47,065 nucleotides of DNA from CAZTEB01 sp964612735 (lineage in GTDB: Bacteria; Patescibacteriota; Microgenomatia; UBA1400; PJMF01), in contig CAZTEB010000001.1 in the NCBI GenBank assembly GCA_964612735.1, positions 1 to 47,065 on the forward strand, given 5' to 3'. The position numbers and the translations under genes were made by a program. Positions 7,906 to 16,326 of the stretch are shown here, one piece after another. The notes below the pieces were generated by a model. It had not been told where the DNA came from. It ran no database searches and worked only from the letters and a program-made list of their open reading frames with translations. Numbering within the stretch: the stretch's first letter is position 1; each line of letters begins with the position of its first letter.

Positions 7906-8670
7906 CTAACGTGACGTTAAACGTGTCTCTACAGTTTGTACTAAGTTTTGGGCAGATACTGGCGTATTGTCTACAAAGAGTGTGGGGGTGGCGTTAACAC
8001 CTAGCTGAACACCCTCTGCGAGATCAGTCGTTACGCGCTGTTTGATCTCTTCTGATCCCATTTTTGCACGAAACGACCCACTGTCAATGCCCAGTTCCTC
8101 TGCATATGTAACAAATATGTCTCCAGCCTTCTCGAGGGAATCCAGACGAGACCACTCTTGCTGTCGATCGAACAGAAGGTCGTGATACTCCCAGAATTTT
8201 CCTTCATCAGCGGCAGCTTCACTGGCTTGAGCGGCTAGTTGTGCAAAGGGATGAATCGAAACAAGCGGCATGTGTCGATACACCAATCGAGTGTTTTCAG
8301 GGTAGGCGGCAAGCACTTGCTTAAGCAGCGGTGAGGTTTGCTTACAAGCTGGACACTGGAAATCACTGAACTCAACTATTGTCACTACCGCCTGCTGATC
8401 AGTCTGAGCTGCAGCAGAGGCTGTCGGATCTGCTGTAGGCGTCGGGTCATTACTCAACTCCGGATCACGTACTTCCACTGGTTCTTGCTCGAAAGCTACG
8501 CCCAACACATTGGAAGGTCTAGAAAGTAGTACTGCTTCATCAACTGGCTGTGATGCTTGGAGCTGCTGAGACTGCTGATCCTGAGCCTTACTTGAAAATA
8601 AGACTGCCACACCTACTACCAGCAACAACGTGCCAGCAATGGTTGCGATAAGTAATTGAACATTCTTCAT
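7906..8670 (-). CDS. Membrane-anchored DsbA-family thiol oxidoreductase
   Basis: 254 residues: a membrane anchor at 5-26, a Pro/Thr/Ala/Gln-rich linker to about 95, then a thioredoxin-fold domain with CPAC at 106-109, a helical insertion and the cis-Pro loop NATPTLFV near 228. It probably forms or exchanges disulfides in proteins outside the membrane. SD (AAGG with GGT) precedes the ATG. It is followed after nine bases by the RskA-like protein, a possible substrate or partner. Confidence 0.85.
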   Translation of the reverse strand: MKNVQLLIATIAGTLLLVVGVAVLFSSKAQDQQSQQLQASQPVDEAVLLSRPSNVLGVAFEQEPVEVRDPELSNDPTPTADPTASAAAQTDQQAVVTIVEFSDFQCPACKQTSPLLKQVLAAYPENTRLVYRHMPLVSIHPFAQLAAQASEAAADEGKFWEYHDLLFDRQQEWSRLDSLEKAGDIFVTYAEELGIDSGSFRAKMGSEEIKQRVTTDLAEGVQLGVNATPTLFVDNTPVSAQNLVQTVETRLTSR

Positions 8671-8704
8671 ACTACCTTTCTGTATGCATGTAGTTGGGTG
8701 CGCA

Positions 8705-9130
8705 CTACTCTATTGGCCAAACTTGTTCACCAGTTTCAGTGTCAGTGACGATGACTGCAGCAGTTGGACAACTTTGAGCACCAAGCAGCTTCATGTCATC
8801 TGAGTCACCATTTTGATTAATAATCTCCGCGATATTTTCTTCATTGAGAATGTAAGTGTTGGGAGCGATTGCCACACAACTAGCGGCTCCGATGCATTTC
8901 TCGTTTATGACCTTAAGGTGATACTTGCCGATCTGAACTTCTTGGGCTGGAGTTGGTGCAAGTCCCTGAGGCTTGGTGGAGATCTTAGATTTGTTAGCAG
9001 CTACTTGAGATGAGTTCTTATTCTGCTGTGGCGTAGCTAGTTTTGGTGATGGAGACGCTGATTGTACGAACTTCTGTGAAGTGTTTGAGTCCACTGGCTG
9101 CTCATCTGATTTAGTTTGATCTGACGACAT
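8705..9130 (-). CDS. Ferredoxin with three cluster cysteines and a disordered N-tail
   Basis: 141 residues. The first 65 or so are rich in Ser, Gln, Asn, Lys and Pro and look disordered. The ferredoxin domain follows with Cys79, Cys85 and Cys121 in CIGAASCVAIAP and SCPTAA. The position of the second cluster Cys is Ala82, so a [3Fe-4S] cluster is expected, as in the ferredoxins of actinobacterial P450 systems. It is a likely electron partner of the FNR-type reductase at 9.6-10.3 kb. TTGTTC, a 17-base spacer and TATAGT lie upstream, with the ATG eight bases further. Confidence 0.8.
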   Translation of the reverse strand: MSSDQTKSDEQPVDSNTSQKFVQSASPSPKLATPQQNKNSSQVAANKSKISTKPQGLAPTPAQEVQIGKYHLKVINEKCIGAASCVAIAPNTYILNEENIAEIINQNGDSDDMKLLGAQSCPTAAVIVTDTETGEQVWPIE

Positions 9131-9138
9131 ATGGATTG

Positions 9139-9167
9139 ACTATACTAGAGGAAGGATAAAAGAACAA
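9139..9167 (-). promoter_or_regulatory. Leaderless promoter of the ferredoxin gene
   Basis: On the minus strand, TTGTTC (9162-9167), a 17-base spacer and TATAGT (9139-9144), ending eight bases before the ATG at 9130. The layout matches a sigma-70-type promoter whose transcript begins at the start codon. Confidence 0.6.
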
Positions 9168-9229
9168 TGGCTTCTGGAAACTCAGTACTCAATAACTACA
9201 AAGCTGTGTTGTAGTTGCAGATCAAAGCT

Positions 9230-9574
9230 CTACTCTTCCAGCATAGCTGCTACTTTACTTGAAAGTTGATCAGATAGCATAGAAGCTCTACGTTGCCAAA
9301 ACACTGCTGATCCAATGTGAATAAGAGCATTTTCAGCAACTATATAAAGCAAGGGTACTGAAAAAATGAGCATCAAACGAGTGTGTGAATATTCGTCTGG
9401 TAATGAGGTATTGTCGCTTACACTATCAGCGTAATATCCCAAAAGATACGATGCCTCGAGTATAATCTCGTAAAAAGCGATTGTGGTGAACATCTCTTTA
9501 ATATGATAGTCTCTACGCTCCGAAGCCTCATCAAGATTTTGCCTCAATGATCGCTTTTCTAAAGATTGATGCAC
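9230..9574 (-). CDS. Small membrane protein, unknown function
   Basis: 114 residues: a charged N-terminal helix, a hydrophobic segment around IAFYEIILEASYLLGYY, a second around LMLIFSVPLLYIVAENALI, and an amphipathic tail. The start is GTG with TACAAT (9584-9589) nine bases upstream. It sits between a ferredoxin and an FNR-type reductase, so a membrane partner for that pair is possible, but no redox motif is visible. Confidence 0.55.
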   Translation of the reverse strand: MHQSLEKRSLRQNLDEASERRDYHIKEMFTTIAFYEIILEASYLLGYYADSVSDNTSLPDEYSHTRLMLIFSVPLLYIVAENALIHIGSAVFWQRRASMLSDQLSSKVAAMLEE

Positions 9575-9622
9575 AGCCCCTTTATTGTACTAGTGCCATC
9601 TAGTAGCTCAAAGTATACACCA

Positions 9623-10342
9623 CTAAAAAAACTGCTCGTGGTGAATAGTACTTGCCGAGACGTCAGCTTGCTTCAGAATCTCAGTGACCTCATCCACCAT
9701 GGCCGTGCCACCACAGAGATAGTAACCAGCTTCGGGGTTGAGTTTGGTATTTTTTAAGACATCAGTTACTCTACCGCGAGACAACGTCCAATTAGGCAGA
9801 GGTCGAGATACTACTGGATGTAGCTTGAAGTTAGGGAATGAGGTAGATAACTCTTCAAACTCATCAAGCCAAATTAAGTGCTCAGCATGACGAATGCCCC
9901 AATGCAGCGCAATATCTCCAGCGTACTTTCTCATCTGAAGCAGATCGAACAACATCGAGCGAAATGGCGCGATACCAGATCCCGTAGCTATCATCACGAT
10001 TTCTTCTTCTAGCTGCTCGGGGAATACAAAGAATCCCATAGGGGCGATGATATGAATTTCGTCACCCGGCTCAAGACTATTCAGGTACCTACACCCCACA
10101 CCATCAGGAGTAATATCCACCATGATCTCGAAGCCGTGATCGATAGAAGGACTGCTGCAGATCGAGTACGGCCTGCGGGTGCCTTTTTCATCAACTTTAA
10201 TAGAGACATACTGCCCACTCAAAAACTCCATTCGAAACGGCTGGGTCAGCTCGAACGAAAGCAAGATAAACTTTTCGTTATAGACGATCTTGTCTTCGAG
10301 CTTAGCCGTGAGCTGCTGTGGTCTGGGTACTGTTGGTGGCAT
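9623..10342 (-). CDS. FAD/NAD(P)-dependent ferredoxin reductase (FNR family)
   Basis: 239 residues. The FAD domain carries RPYS at 57-60, and the nucleotide domain carries ATGSGIAP at 119-126 and YLCGG near 212, with a C-terminal aromatic pair (EQFF). It should transfer electrons between NAD(P)H and a one-electron carrier, plausibly the three-Cys ferredoxin nearby. The frame extends upstream to 10384, but TACAAT (10350-10355) ends seven bases before the ATG at 10342, which is taken as the start. The upstream extension would also overlap the YjjX-like gene. Confidence 0.85.
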   Translation of the reverse strand: MPPTVPRPQQLTAKLEDKIVYNEKFILLSFELTQPFRMEFLSGQYVSIKVDEKGTRRPYSICSSPSIDHGFEIMVDITPDGVGCRYLNSLEPGDEIHIIAPMGFFVFPEQLEEEIVMIATGSGIAPFRSMLFDLLQMRKYAGDIALHWGIRHAEHLIWLDEFEELSTSFPNFKLHPVVSRPLPNWTLSRGRVTDVLKNTKLNPEAGYYLCGGTAMVDEVTEILKQADVSASTIHHEQFF

Positions 10343-10347
10343 GGGAG

Positions 10348-10947
10348 CTATTGTAACGCAGCATCCCAACCTCGACCATACCACAGGCCAAGCGCCATTT
10401 TAGTTATGCCAGTGTACTCCTCAGTTCTATCTACAAAACCCTTGGTAATGACGCCGATCATGCCCTGCTTAGTCCTAACATCAGCCTCACCTACCAGGTG
10501 ACTCACAATTGGACCCATCTCTTCACCAGCCTCGATCTTGGCAGCTACAATGGGCGGCACTTGGAAACGGGCTCCATTGGCAGCCCATACGTCATCGCTA
10601 CCATCACTCACCGCCACCCAGACAGTTGACCACAGCTGACCACGATACTCAAAGACACCACCTTCAAGACCGATGCCTAGTGCCTGAGAATCCGGTTGAT
10701 TTTCCACACGTGTCTCAATATCTTGATGAATTTCCTCAGCTTGCTGCTGTTGCATCAGACCACGCTCTAGCACACGCCGAGCTCTGTTTTCAGCACCTTC
10801 TCTAGTTTGGTCATCACCGATAGGCTGTTCGGGAATACCACTGGGTACGTCAATACCAGTAACTTTGATGTCTGGCCAAGTTTCACTTGCCGCTTGGATC
10901 ACGGCATTTATTTTGACTGGATTTTCCGAACCTACGAAGATAGTCAC
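10348..10947 (-). CDS. Inosine/xanthosine triphosphatase (YjjX/DUF84 family)
   Basis: About 199 residues. It begins TIFVGSENPVKINAV, matching the family N-terminus, then SGIPEQPIGDDQTREGAENRA, GIGLEGGV and GPIVS. These proteins hydrolyse damaged purine nucleotides (ITP/XTP) to keep them out of nucleic acids. The GTG at 10947 is chosen over 10956 because TATAGT (10955-10960) ends seven bases before it and because the family N-terminus fits. The FNR gene begins six bases downstream but has its own -10, which lies inside the end of this gene. Confidence 0.85.
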   Translation of the reverse strand: MTIFVGSENPVKINAVIQAASETWPDIKVTGIDVPSGIPEQPIGDDQTREGAENRARRVLERGLMQQQQAEEIHQDIETRVENQPDSQALGIGLEGGVFEYRGQLWSTVWVAVSDGSDDVWAANGARFQVPPIVAAKIEAGEEMGPIVSHLVGEADVRTKQGMIGVITKGFVDRTEEYTGITKMALGLWYGRGWDAALQ

Positions 10948-11021
10948 ACTCTCCACTATACAAAATAGTGAGTATCACGCAAGGTTTGCCTATGGCAGTG
11001 TCAGTAACTGATGATCAATGA

Positions 11022-11411
11022 CTATGGTGTCACTCGCAGCGTCTTTAACCCAAGCATCAAGCACTTCTCTCTACCTGGTGTGATGCTTTCAAGGCCCAGT
11101 AACTTGAGAAGGTTTGGCTTAGTAAGCTTGGCCACGTCTCGCAACGTCAGTTGATTGTGCATAATCTCTTGACTGAGCAAGCTCATGGTGGCAGTGCTGA
11201 TAGCACAACCCTGGCCCTTCCACTTGATCTGTTCAATAGGTCGATCGTATTTGGGAAGTTCGGGATCGCCACCCAGCTTCACAAAAATTTGAAAGCTATC
11301 GCCACAGCTGGCGTTGGTGCCAGCTAGATGGTAGTCAGCACCCTTCAAGTTGCCCACATGCTGAGGGTGTTGAGATTCTTCTAGAATAATCTCTTGATAC
11401 AAATCACTCAC
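11022..11411 (-). CDS. sufU: SufU-type sulfur acceptor / Fe-S scaffold
   Basis: 129 residues. Cys36 and Asp38 (NASCGD), Cys69 (GCAIS) and Cys117 (REKC) form the SufU metal/sulfur-binding set. SufU takes persulfide sulfur from SufS for cluster assembly on SufBCD. The GTG start overlaps the stop of the EamA gene (GTGA), with GGGAG as SD, so it is translationally coupled to the last part of the suf operon. Confidence 0.9.
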   Translation of the reverse strand: MSDLYQEIILEESQHPQHVGNLKGADYHLAGTNASCGDSFQIFVKLGGDPELPKYDRPIEQIKWKGQGCAISTATMSLLSQEIMHNQLTLRDVAKLTKPNLLKLLGLESITPGREKCLMLGLKTLRVTP

Positions 11412-12289
11412 GAAGCTCCCATCGCTACTTTAAGCACACTTAATAAAATAATAGCCAAACCAACTGCCCGCACCGCATAGACTTTGGGCGGATGATGCTC
11501 GAGAAGCTGGGGTGCAAAAGCAGATGCTCCGATGCTAAAAATCAAGACTAGTGGCGCCGTCATCAAGCTCAATACGCTGCTAACAGTGACGTTTTGTGTA
11601 TAGGCAGTGAATAAACTAATCACGCCAACGCCCATGATGAAAACTGGCAAAATCGTGAGACCAACCTGCTTCGGTGCGTACTGGGCATAAGACTTTGTCT
11701 TATAGAGTCCCACTACGGCAAAGCAACCAATTACTACATACTGCCAAAATAAGAAGCTCATCACAGGAATCTCCTTGATGATGAATGACACCGTTAGATT
11801 AGAAAGTGAGTGCAGCACTTGGGTTGCCAAAATGAACAACACGCCGGGAGCCATAAAAGCCTTGAGACTAAGCTTGTCATTTACCGAAACTAACACCGCG
11901 CCGACCAGCATCAGTCCCAACCACAAGTAATTCTCCAACGGAAATCGCTCGCCTAAAAAAATAAATGCCCAGATGCCAATCAGGCCCGATTGGAGCACAA
12001 ACAGTGGCGAAACAGCTGAGACGTCGACAGTTTGCATACCCTTAAGCAATAGATAAAAACCACTTGAGAAGGTGGCTGCTGCAAAACAAATCATCACCAC
12101 AAGCTTTGGCGTCAGAACCAAAAGTGGTGTAAAGGGTGCTAGACACACTCCAAATATCAGAAGTCCTAAAAATGAAAACAAGGTCAATGCTTCAGCATTT
12201 TTAACAGAGTGCTTCGTTAGCAGTTTCGTTAAAATTTGATTAGCGGCAAACAACGTAGCAGTTATCAAGGATAAAACAGTGTAATGCAT
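11408..12289 (-). CDS. EamA/DMT-family transporter
   Basis: 293 residues with about ten membrane segments in two similar halves, the usual drug/metabolite transporter plan. It may export or import a small metabolite; none can be named. It sits between sufS and sufU, 20 bases after sufS and overlapping sufU, so it is transcribed with the Fe-S genes. A role linked to cysteine or sulfur supply is a guess from position only. Confidence 0.8.
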   Translation of the reverse strand: MHYTVLSLITATLFAANQILTKLLTKHSVKNAEALTLFSFLGLLIFGVCLAPFTPLLVLTPKLVVMICFAAATFSSGFYLLLKGMQTVDVSAVSPLFVLQSGLIGIWAFIFLGERFPLENYLWLGLMLVGAVLVSVNDKLSLKAFMAPGVLFILATQVLHSLSNLTVSFIIKEIPVMSFLFWQYVVIGCFAVVGLYKTKSYAQYAPKQVGLTILPVFIMGVGVISLFTAYTQNVTVSSVLSLMTAPLVLIFSIGASAFAPQLLEHHPPKVYAVRAVGLAIILLSVLKVAMGAS

Positions 12290-12309
12290 GTCGTGAAGAT
12301 GTGGTTCTA

Positions 12310-13581
12310 TTAGGATCTAGTGAAAATGCTGGCAACTTTGTGTAGAGCAGCAACAAGCGCGTCTATGTCCTGTTCCGCATTGTACACTTGAAAACTAAGT
12401 CTGACAGTGGCTGCCCACCCCATCTTGGCATGGAGCGGCATGGTGCAGTGATGACCGGAGCGAACTGCTACGCCCTCGCTATCAAGCACTTGAGCCACAT
12501 CGTGAGCGTGAACACCGTCATACGTGAATGCTACAGAACCGATTCGATCGAGTTGCTCAGCATTTGGTTGTTGTATGGTCGGGCCAGCCACTTTGACGCT
12601 CGGATGCTCACTGAGTGCGTCGAGTGCATATGCAACCAGCTTGCGATCATGATCCTCAACCTGCTTCATGCCTAGACGAGTAAGATACTCACAAGCCGCA
12701 GCTAGACCAGCCACTGAAGCTACATCAGGCGTACCAGCTATGAATCGCTCATCAAGCTCGGGATGGAAAACTGTGCTCTGATCATGCACTTCGGCGATCA
12801 TACCACCACCGAACAGCCATGGCCTCATCTCACCGGATTCCAGTAGTTCTTTGCGCACCAGCAAGCCACCAACACCCATTGGGCCCAACATCTTGTGACC
12901 ACTGAAAATAAAGAAGTCGGCACCGAGTTGATCAAAGTTGATGGGAATGTGTGGCGCGCTTTGGGCACCGTCGACTAGTACTAGCGGTTGACGAGCATCT
13001 ACCGTAGTCAATCGTACTTCTTTGATTAGATCTTTAACTGGATTGAGTGTACCCAGCGCATTGGATACATGTGGCACACATATCAACTTGACTTTAATGT
13101 TTCTGAGTTTCTTTCTGAAATCAGCCCAATCAATTCGACCATTTTCATCCAGTTCGATGATCTCTAGCTTCGCCCCTGTTCTCTGACACACTTGTTGCCA
13201 AACTACTAAGTTAGAGTGGTGCTCCATCCTAGTGACCAAAATAGTGTCACCAGACTTGAGATTGTGATCTGCCCATCCATATGCCACGCCGTTGATAGCT
13301 TCGGTGGTATTACGCGTTACTACCAACTCATTCGACGTAGCTCCAAAAAAGTCAGCGATGGTCTTTCTAGAGTCTTCAAAAATCTGAGTGCTTTCATCTG
13401 AGAGCTGGTGGACACCACGATGAACGTTGGCGTTGTGCTGCATGTAGTACTCAGTGATAGCATCAAGTACAGCCTGAGGCTTCTGTGAAGTAGCGGCATT
13501 ATCTAGATACACCAATGGTTTGCCATGTACTTTCCTAGACAAGATTGGGAAGTCAGCCTTGATAGCTTGAGGATCAAACAT
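12310..13581 (-). CDS. sufS: Cysteine desulfurase SufS
   Basis: 423 residues, a PLP-dependent class V aminotransferase fold. It opens with the SufS-like FPILSRKVHGKPLVYLDNAA. The PLP lysine lies in SGHKMLGP near residue 225 and the catalytic cysteine in RSGHHCTMP near residue 375. It removes sulfur from cysteine and passes it to SufU. TATAAT (13588-13593) ends six bases before the ATG, so the gene may also be transcribed separately from the upstream suf genes. Confidence 0.95.
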   Translation of the reverse strand: MFDPQAIKADFPILSRKVHGKPLVYLDNAATSQKPQAVLDAITEYYMQHNANVHRGVHQLSDESTQIFEDSRKTIADFFGATSNELVVTRNTTEAINGVAYGWADHNLKSGDTILVTRMEHHSNLVVWQQVCQRTGAKLEIIELDENGRIDWADFRKKLRNIKVKLICVPHVSNALGTLNPVKDLIKEVRLTTVDARQPLVLVDGAQSAPHIPINFDQLGADFFIFSGHKMLGPMGVGGLLVRKELLESGEMRPWLFGGGMIAEVHDQSTVFHPELDERFIAGTPDVASVAGLAAACEYLTRLGMKQVEDHDRKLVAYALDALSEHPSVKVAGPTIQQPNAEQLDRIGSVAFTYDGVHAHDVAQVLDSEGVAVRSGHHCTMPLHAKMGWAATVRLSFQVYNAEQDIDALVAALHKVASIFTRS

Positions 13582-13613
13582 GCTTGTATTATAGGTTACT
13601 TTTCTACTAAAAA

Positions 13614-14108
13614 TTAGAGACTCTTTTCGAGATACGAGGTAGCTGTTCTCCCATTATTCTCAACACCCTTTTCTACAAATCCGAGCTGTTTATAGAGAGA
13701 AACTAACTTTAAAACCTCTGCATTTGTGTCTAAGCGCAATCGCTCAATACCCCTTCTTCTCGCCTCTTTCTCAGCAAAAATGATCAGATCACTAACGTAT
13801 CCCTTAGAAGAATAATCGCGATGAACACACAACCAATGAATATACAAAGCAGTTTCTTTTGTATCACCATCGATAAAAGACCAACTTTGGTTTCGTTCTG
13901 AATCTTGCAGCACCATCGATGCTGCAGCCTCACCATCAATTTTTAAAACAAAAAATTCATCTGGTTCTGCATGATGTAACATGAAATCTTTATTCATGTT
14001 ATTTGGATCCCACCATTTAGAATGATTCAAGCCAGCTTCATGCAACCAGACAGCGGCATTGTGCATCACAACCAAAGAAGCTGCCAAATCTTGAGTTATT
14101 TTTTTCAT
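13614..14108 (-). CDS. GNAT-family N-acetyltransferase
   Basis: 164 residues. The acetyl-CoA-binding part is visible as LCVHRDYSSKGYVSDLI near residue 93, followed by a helix with ARRRGIERLRLD and a C-terminal YKQLGFVEKG. The substrate is unknown. The ATG lies two bases after the sufD stop and the gene precedes sufS, so it is inside the suf operon, where an acetyltransferase is not a standard member. Its base composition is more AT-rich than the suf genes, suggesting insertion into the operon. Confidence 0.8.
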   Translation of the reverse strand: MKKITQDLAASLVVMHNAAVWLHEAGLNHSKWWDPNNMNKDFMLHHAEPDEFFVLKIDGEAAASMVLQDSERNQSWSFIDGDTKETALYIHWLCVHRDYSSKGYVSDLIIFAEKEARRRGIERLRLDTNAEVLKLVSLYKQLGFVEKGVENNGRTATSYLEKSL

Positions 14109-14112
14109 ACAG

Positions 14113-14601
14113 TTATTTCAGTTCCAAAAATCCCTCCACAATCCTCACAACCGCTTGTGACCAGGGGATACCTCTGCTCATCAGGTAAAACAAATGCTCC
14201 TCGGGGATTCTACTGATGCTAGCAGCGTGGGAACACTTGACATCGTCGGTCAAAATCTCCAGATCGGGAACTGCTTCTGCCGTAGCTTGCTCGGAAAGCA
14301 ATAACACTCGCTCGGTTAGAAACGAGTTAGAGTTGCCACAGTCTGGATCGATAATAATTCGACCAGTGAAGGAAATTTTTGAACGATCTTTACCCACACC
14401 CTTGAGAATAGTTTCAGCTCGTGTGTTAGGCGCCTTGTGATGAATGATCACTGTGACATTAATCTGGTCTGCGTCTTCCGCTAGGAAAGCACCAGCAACG
14501 GTGAGCTCTGCACCAGGCTTAATGAGGGTGAATTCGTAAGTACCTGGGCCTTTGATCTCAAAAGCTTGAGAGCTGGTAATGTTTTTCTTGGTAGTAGTCA
14601 T
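14113..14601 (-). CDS. sufD: Short SufD-like Fe-S assembly protein
   Basis: 162 residues, compared with about 400 for typical SufD. It keeps part of the beta-helix core and the C-terminal signature LTDDVKCSHAASIS, with LFYLMSRGIPWSQA near the end; the CSH triplet corresponds to the SufD site needed in the SufB-SufD complex. The N-terminal half of SufD is missing. The start overlaps the preceding small ORF as ATGA. It probably pairs with SufB in a reduced SufBCD scaffold. Confidence 0.8.
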   Translation of the reverse strand: MTTTKKNITSSQAFEIKGPGTYEFTLIKPGAELTVAGAFLAEDADQINVTVIIHHKAPNTRAETILKGVGKDRSKISFTGRIIIDPDCGNSNSFLTERVLLLSEQATAEAVPDLEILTDDVKCSHAASISRIPEEHLFYLMSRGIPWSQAVVRIVEGFLELK

Positions 14602-14891
14602 ATCCCAAAAAAATTCCTAGCATCTTCGAGCTCCAAGCGAGCATCGTGCAACTCCACAATTAATTGATGAATTGGCGATGGCTCCCAAGGACCCAGCAGT
14701 ATCCTTCTAGTAACAATTAATCTGTGCAACAAAGTCAATGCGTCTTCATATTCTCTGACGTCGAGCGACAATGCCAGTAAAATTCTTTGAGTATCTAATC
14801 CACTGACAGAAAAAGTGCTATCAATATCTTGGTGCAATAAACCACAACCCGCAACTGAGTCAACTGCCATAGTAGTGCCATCCTCCCTCAT
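14598..14891 (-). CDS. Unknown protein coupled between sufB and sufD
   Basis: 97 residues with no family I recognise: a polar first third, then two or three amphipathic helices (TQRILLALSLD, EDALTLLHRLIVTRRILL, HQLIVELHDARLELEDARNFF). It overlaps sufB at its start and sufD at its end, both as ATGA, so its synthesis is tied to both. It could be a subunit that complements the shortened SufD, but this is inferred from position only. Confidence 0.7.
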   Translation of the reverse strand: MREDGTTMAVDSVAGCGLLHQDIDSTFSVSGLDTQRILLALSLDVREYEDALTLLHRLIVTRRILLGPWEPSPIHQLIVELHDARLELEDARNFFGI

Positions 14892-16315
14892 CCAATACTC
14901 CCCTCCATCTCGTGATCGATTAAGCGATTCATCTCTACCGCGTATTCCAGCGGCAATTTTTTAACCAAGTCACCGATGAATCCATTAACGATCATCTTAC
15001 GAGCATCCTCTTCTTTGACGGCTCGGCTCATCAAGTAAAACAGCTGATCATCTCCAATTTTAGAAACAGTCGCTTCGTGCTGAACGGCTACATAGGGATT
15101 AAGAATGCGATCGACTGGATAGGTATCCGAGCGCGACTGATCATCGAGCAGCAAAGCGTCACAGATGACCGTGTTTTGGCTGTGCTTGGCGTTGGGCCCT
15201 ACATTAACCAAACCACGATAGCTGGTACGACCACCGTCTTTAGAGATTGATTTCGAGACGATGGTAGAGCTGGTGTGAGGAGCTAGGTGAATAGCTTTGG
15301 AACCAGTATCTTGGTGCTGACCAGCACCAGCCAATGCCATCGAGAGTGTCTCGCCACGAGCACCTTTGCCTGCCAAAACGAAACTAGGATACTTCATGGT
15401 CACTTTAGAACCCATGTTGAAGTCAGTCCAGATCATCTCGCCTTCGGCATCAACCTTGGCACGCTTAGTGACTAAGTTGTAGACATTTTTGTACCAGTTT
15501 TGGATGGTGGTGTATTGGCACCGAGCGCCTTCTTTGACGAAGATCTCGACCACCGCTGAGTGCAGAGAACCAGAAGTAAAGTTGGGAGCGGTGCAGCCTT
15601 CGATGTAGTGGACGCTAGCACCCTCATCTACGATGATTAAGGTTCGCTCAAACTGACCAGCATTCTCGGCGTTGATTCTGAAGTAGGTCTGCAGTGGCAT
15701 CTTGACGTGCACTCCAGGTGGAACATACACAAACGAACCACCGGACCAAGTCGCCGTGTTCAAGGCAGCAAACTTATTATCACCACTGGGTATGATCTTG
15801 CCAAAGTACTCTTTAACTAGATCGGGATACTGAGCCAGTCCTTCATCCATAGACAAGAACACCACGCCATCTTTGGCCCACACATTCTGCAGTGAACCAT
15901 ACACAACTTCGCTGTCGTACTGAGCTTTGACACCCGCCAACACACTACGCTCTGCTTCTGGAATGCCGAGCTTGTCGAACGTTTCTTTGACATCAGCCGG
16001 CACATCATCCCAAGACTTGGAAGCGGCATCGGTGGGTCTCAGATAGTAGCGAATAGCATCGTAATCAATGCCCGAGAGATCAGCACCCCATTTGGGAAGT
16101 GGCTTAGCCACAAACTGCTCATATGCAGTCAGGCGCTTCTGAAGCATCCAGTCAGGCTCACTTTTAATATGTGAAATCTCTTTGACGACTTCTGGTCGCA
16201 AGCCTGGTTTGGTAATGTGACTGTACGAATCAGTTGAGTACGAGAAACCAGCTTGGTAGCCGTCGCCGACTAAATCGTCATCTTTGGTAGTTTTTTTGGA
16301 AGCGAATCGAGCCAT
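14888..16315 (-). CDS. sufB: Fe-S cluster assembly scaffold SufB
   Basis: 475 residues, full length. The family C-terminal features are present: NTVICDALLLDDQS, with the cysteine that receives sulfur, and AVQHEATVSKIGDDQLFYLMSR, with the conserved Glu. It forms the scaffold with SufC and SufD on which clusters are built. It begins 11 bases after sufC ends, with no SD visible, and its stop overlaps the next ORF. Confidence 0.95.
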   Translation of the reverse strand: MARFASKKTTKDDDLVGDGYQAGFSYSTDSYSHITKPGLRPEVVKEISHIKSEPDWMLQKRLTAYEQFVAKPLPKWGADLSGIDYDAIRYYLRPTDAASKSWDDVPADVKETFDKLGIPEAERSVLAGVKAQYDSEVVYGSLQNVWAKDGVVFLSMDEGLAQYPDLVKEYFGKIIPSGDNKFAALNTATWSGGSFVYVPPGVHVKMPLQTYFRINAENAGQFERTLIIVDEGASVHYIEGCTAPNFTSGSLHSAVVEIFVKEGARCQYTTIQNWYKNVYNLVTKRAKVDAEGEMIWTDFNMGSKVTMKYPSFVLAGKGARGETLSMALAGAGQHQDTGSKAIHLAPHTSSTIVSKSISKDGGRTSYRGLVNVGPNAKHSQNTVICDALLLDDQSRSDTYPVDRILNPYVAVQHEATVSKIGDDQLFYLMSRAVKEEDARKMIVNGFIGDLVKKLPLEYAVEMNRLIDHEMEGSIG

Positions 16316-16326
16316 TGAAATAGCGG

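Noticed and set aside
14022..14440. Plus-strand frames opposite the GNAT and sufD genes
   Set aside because: Shadows of coding sequence on the other strand with no independent signals.
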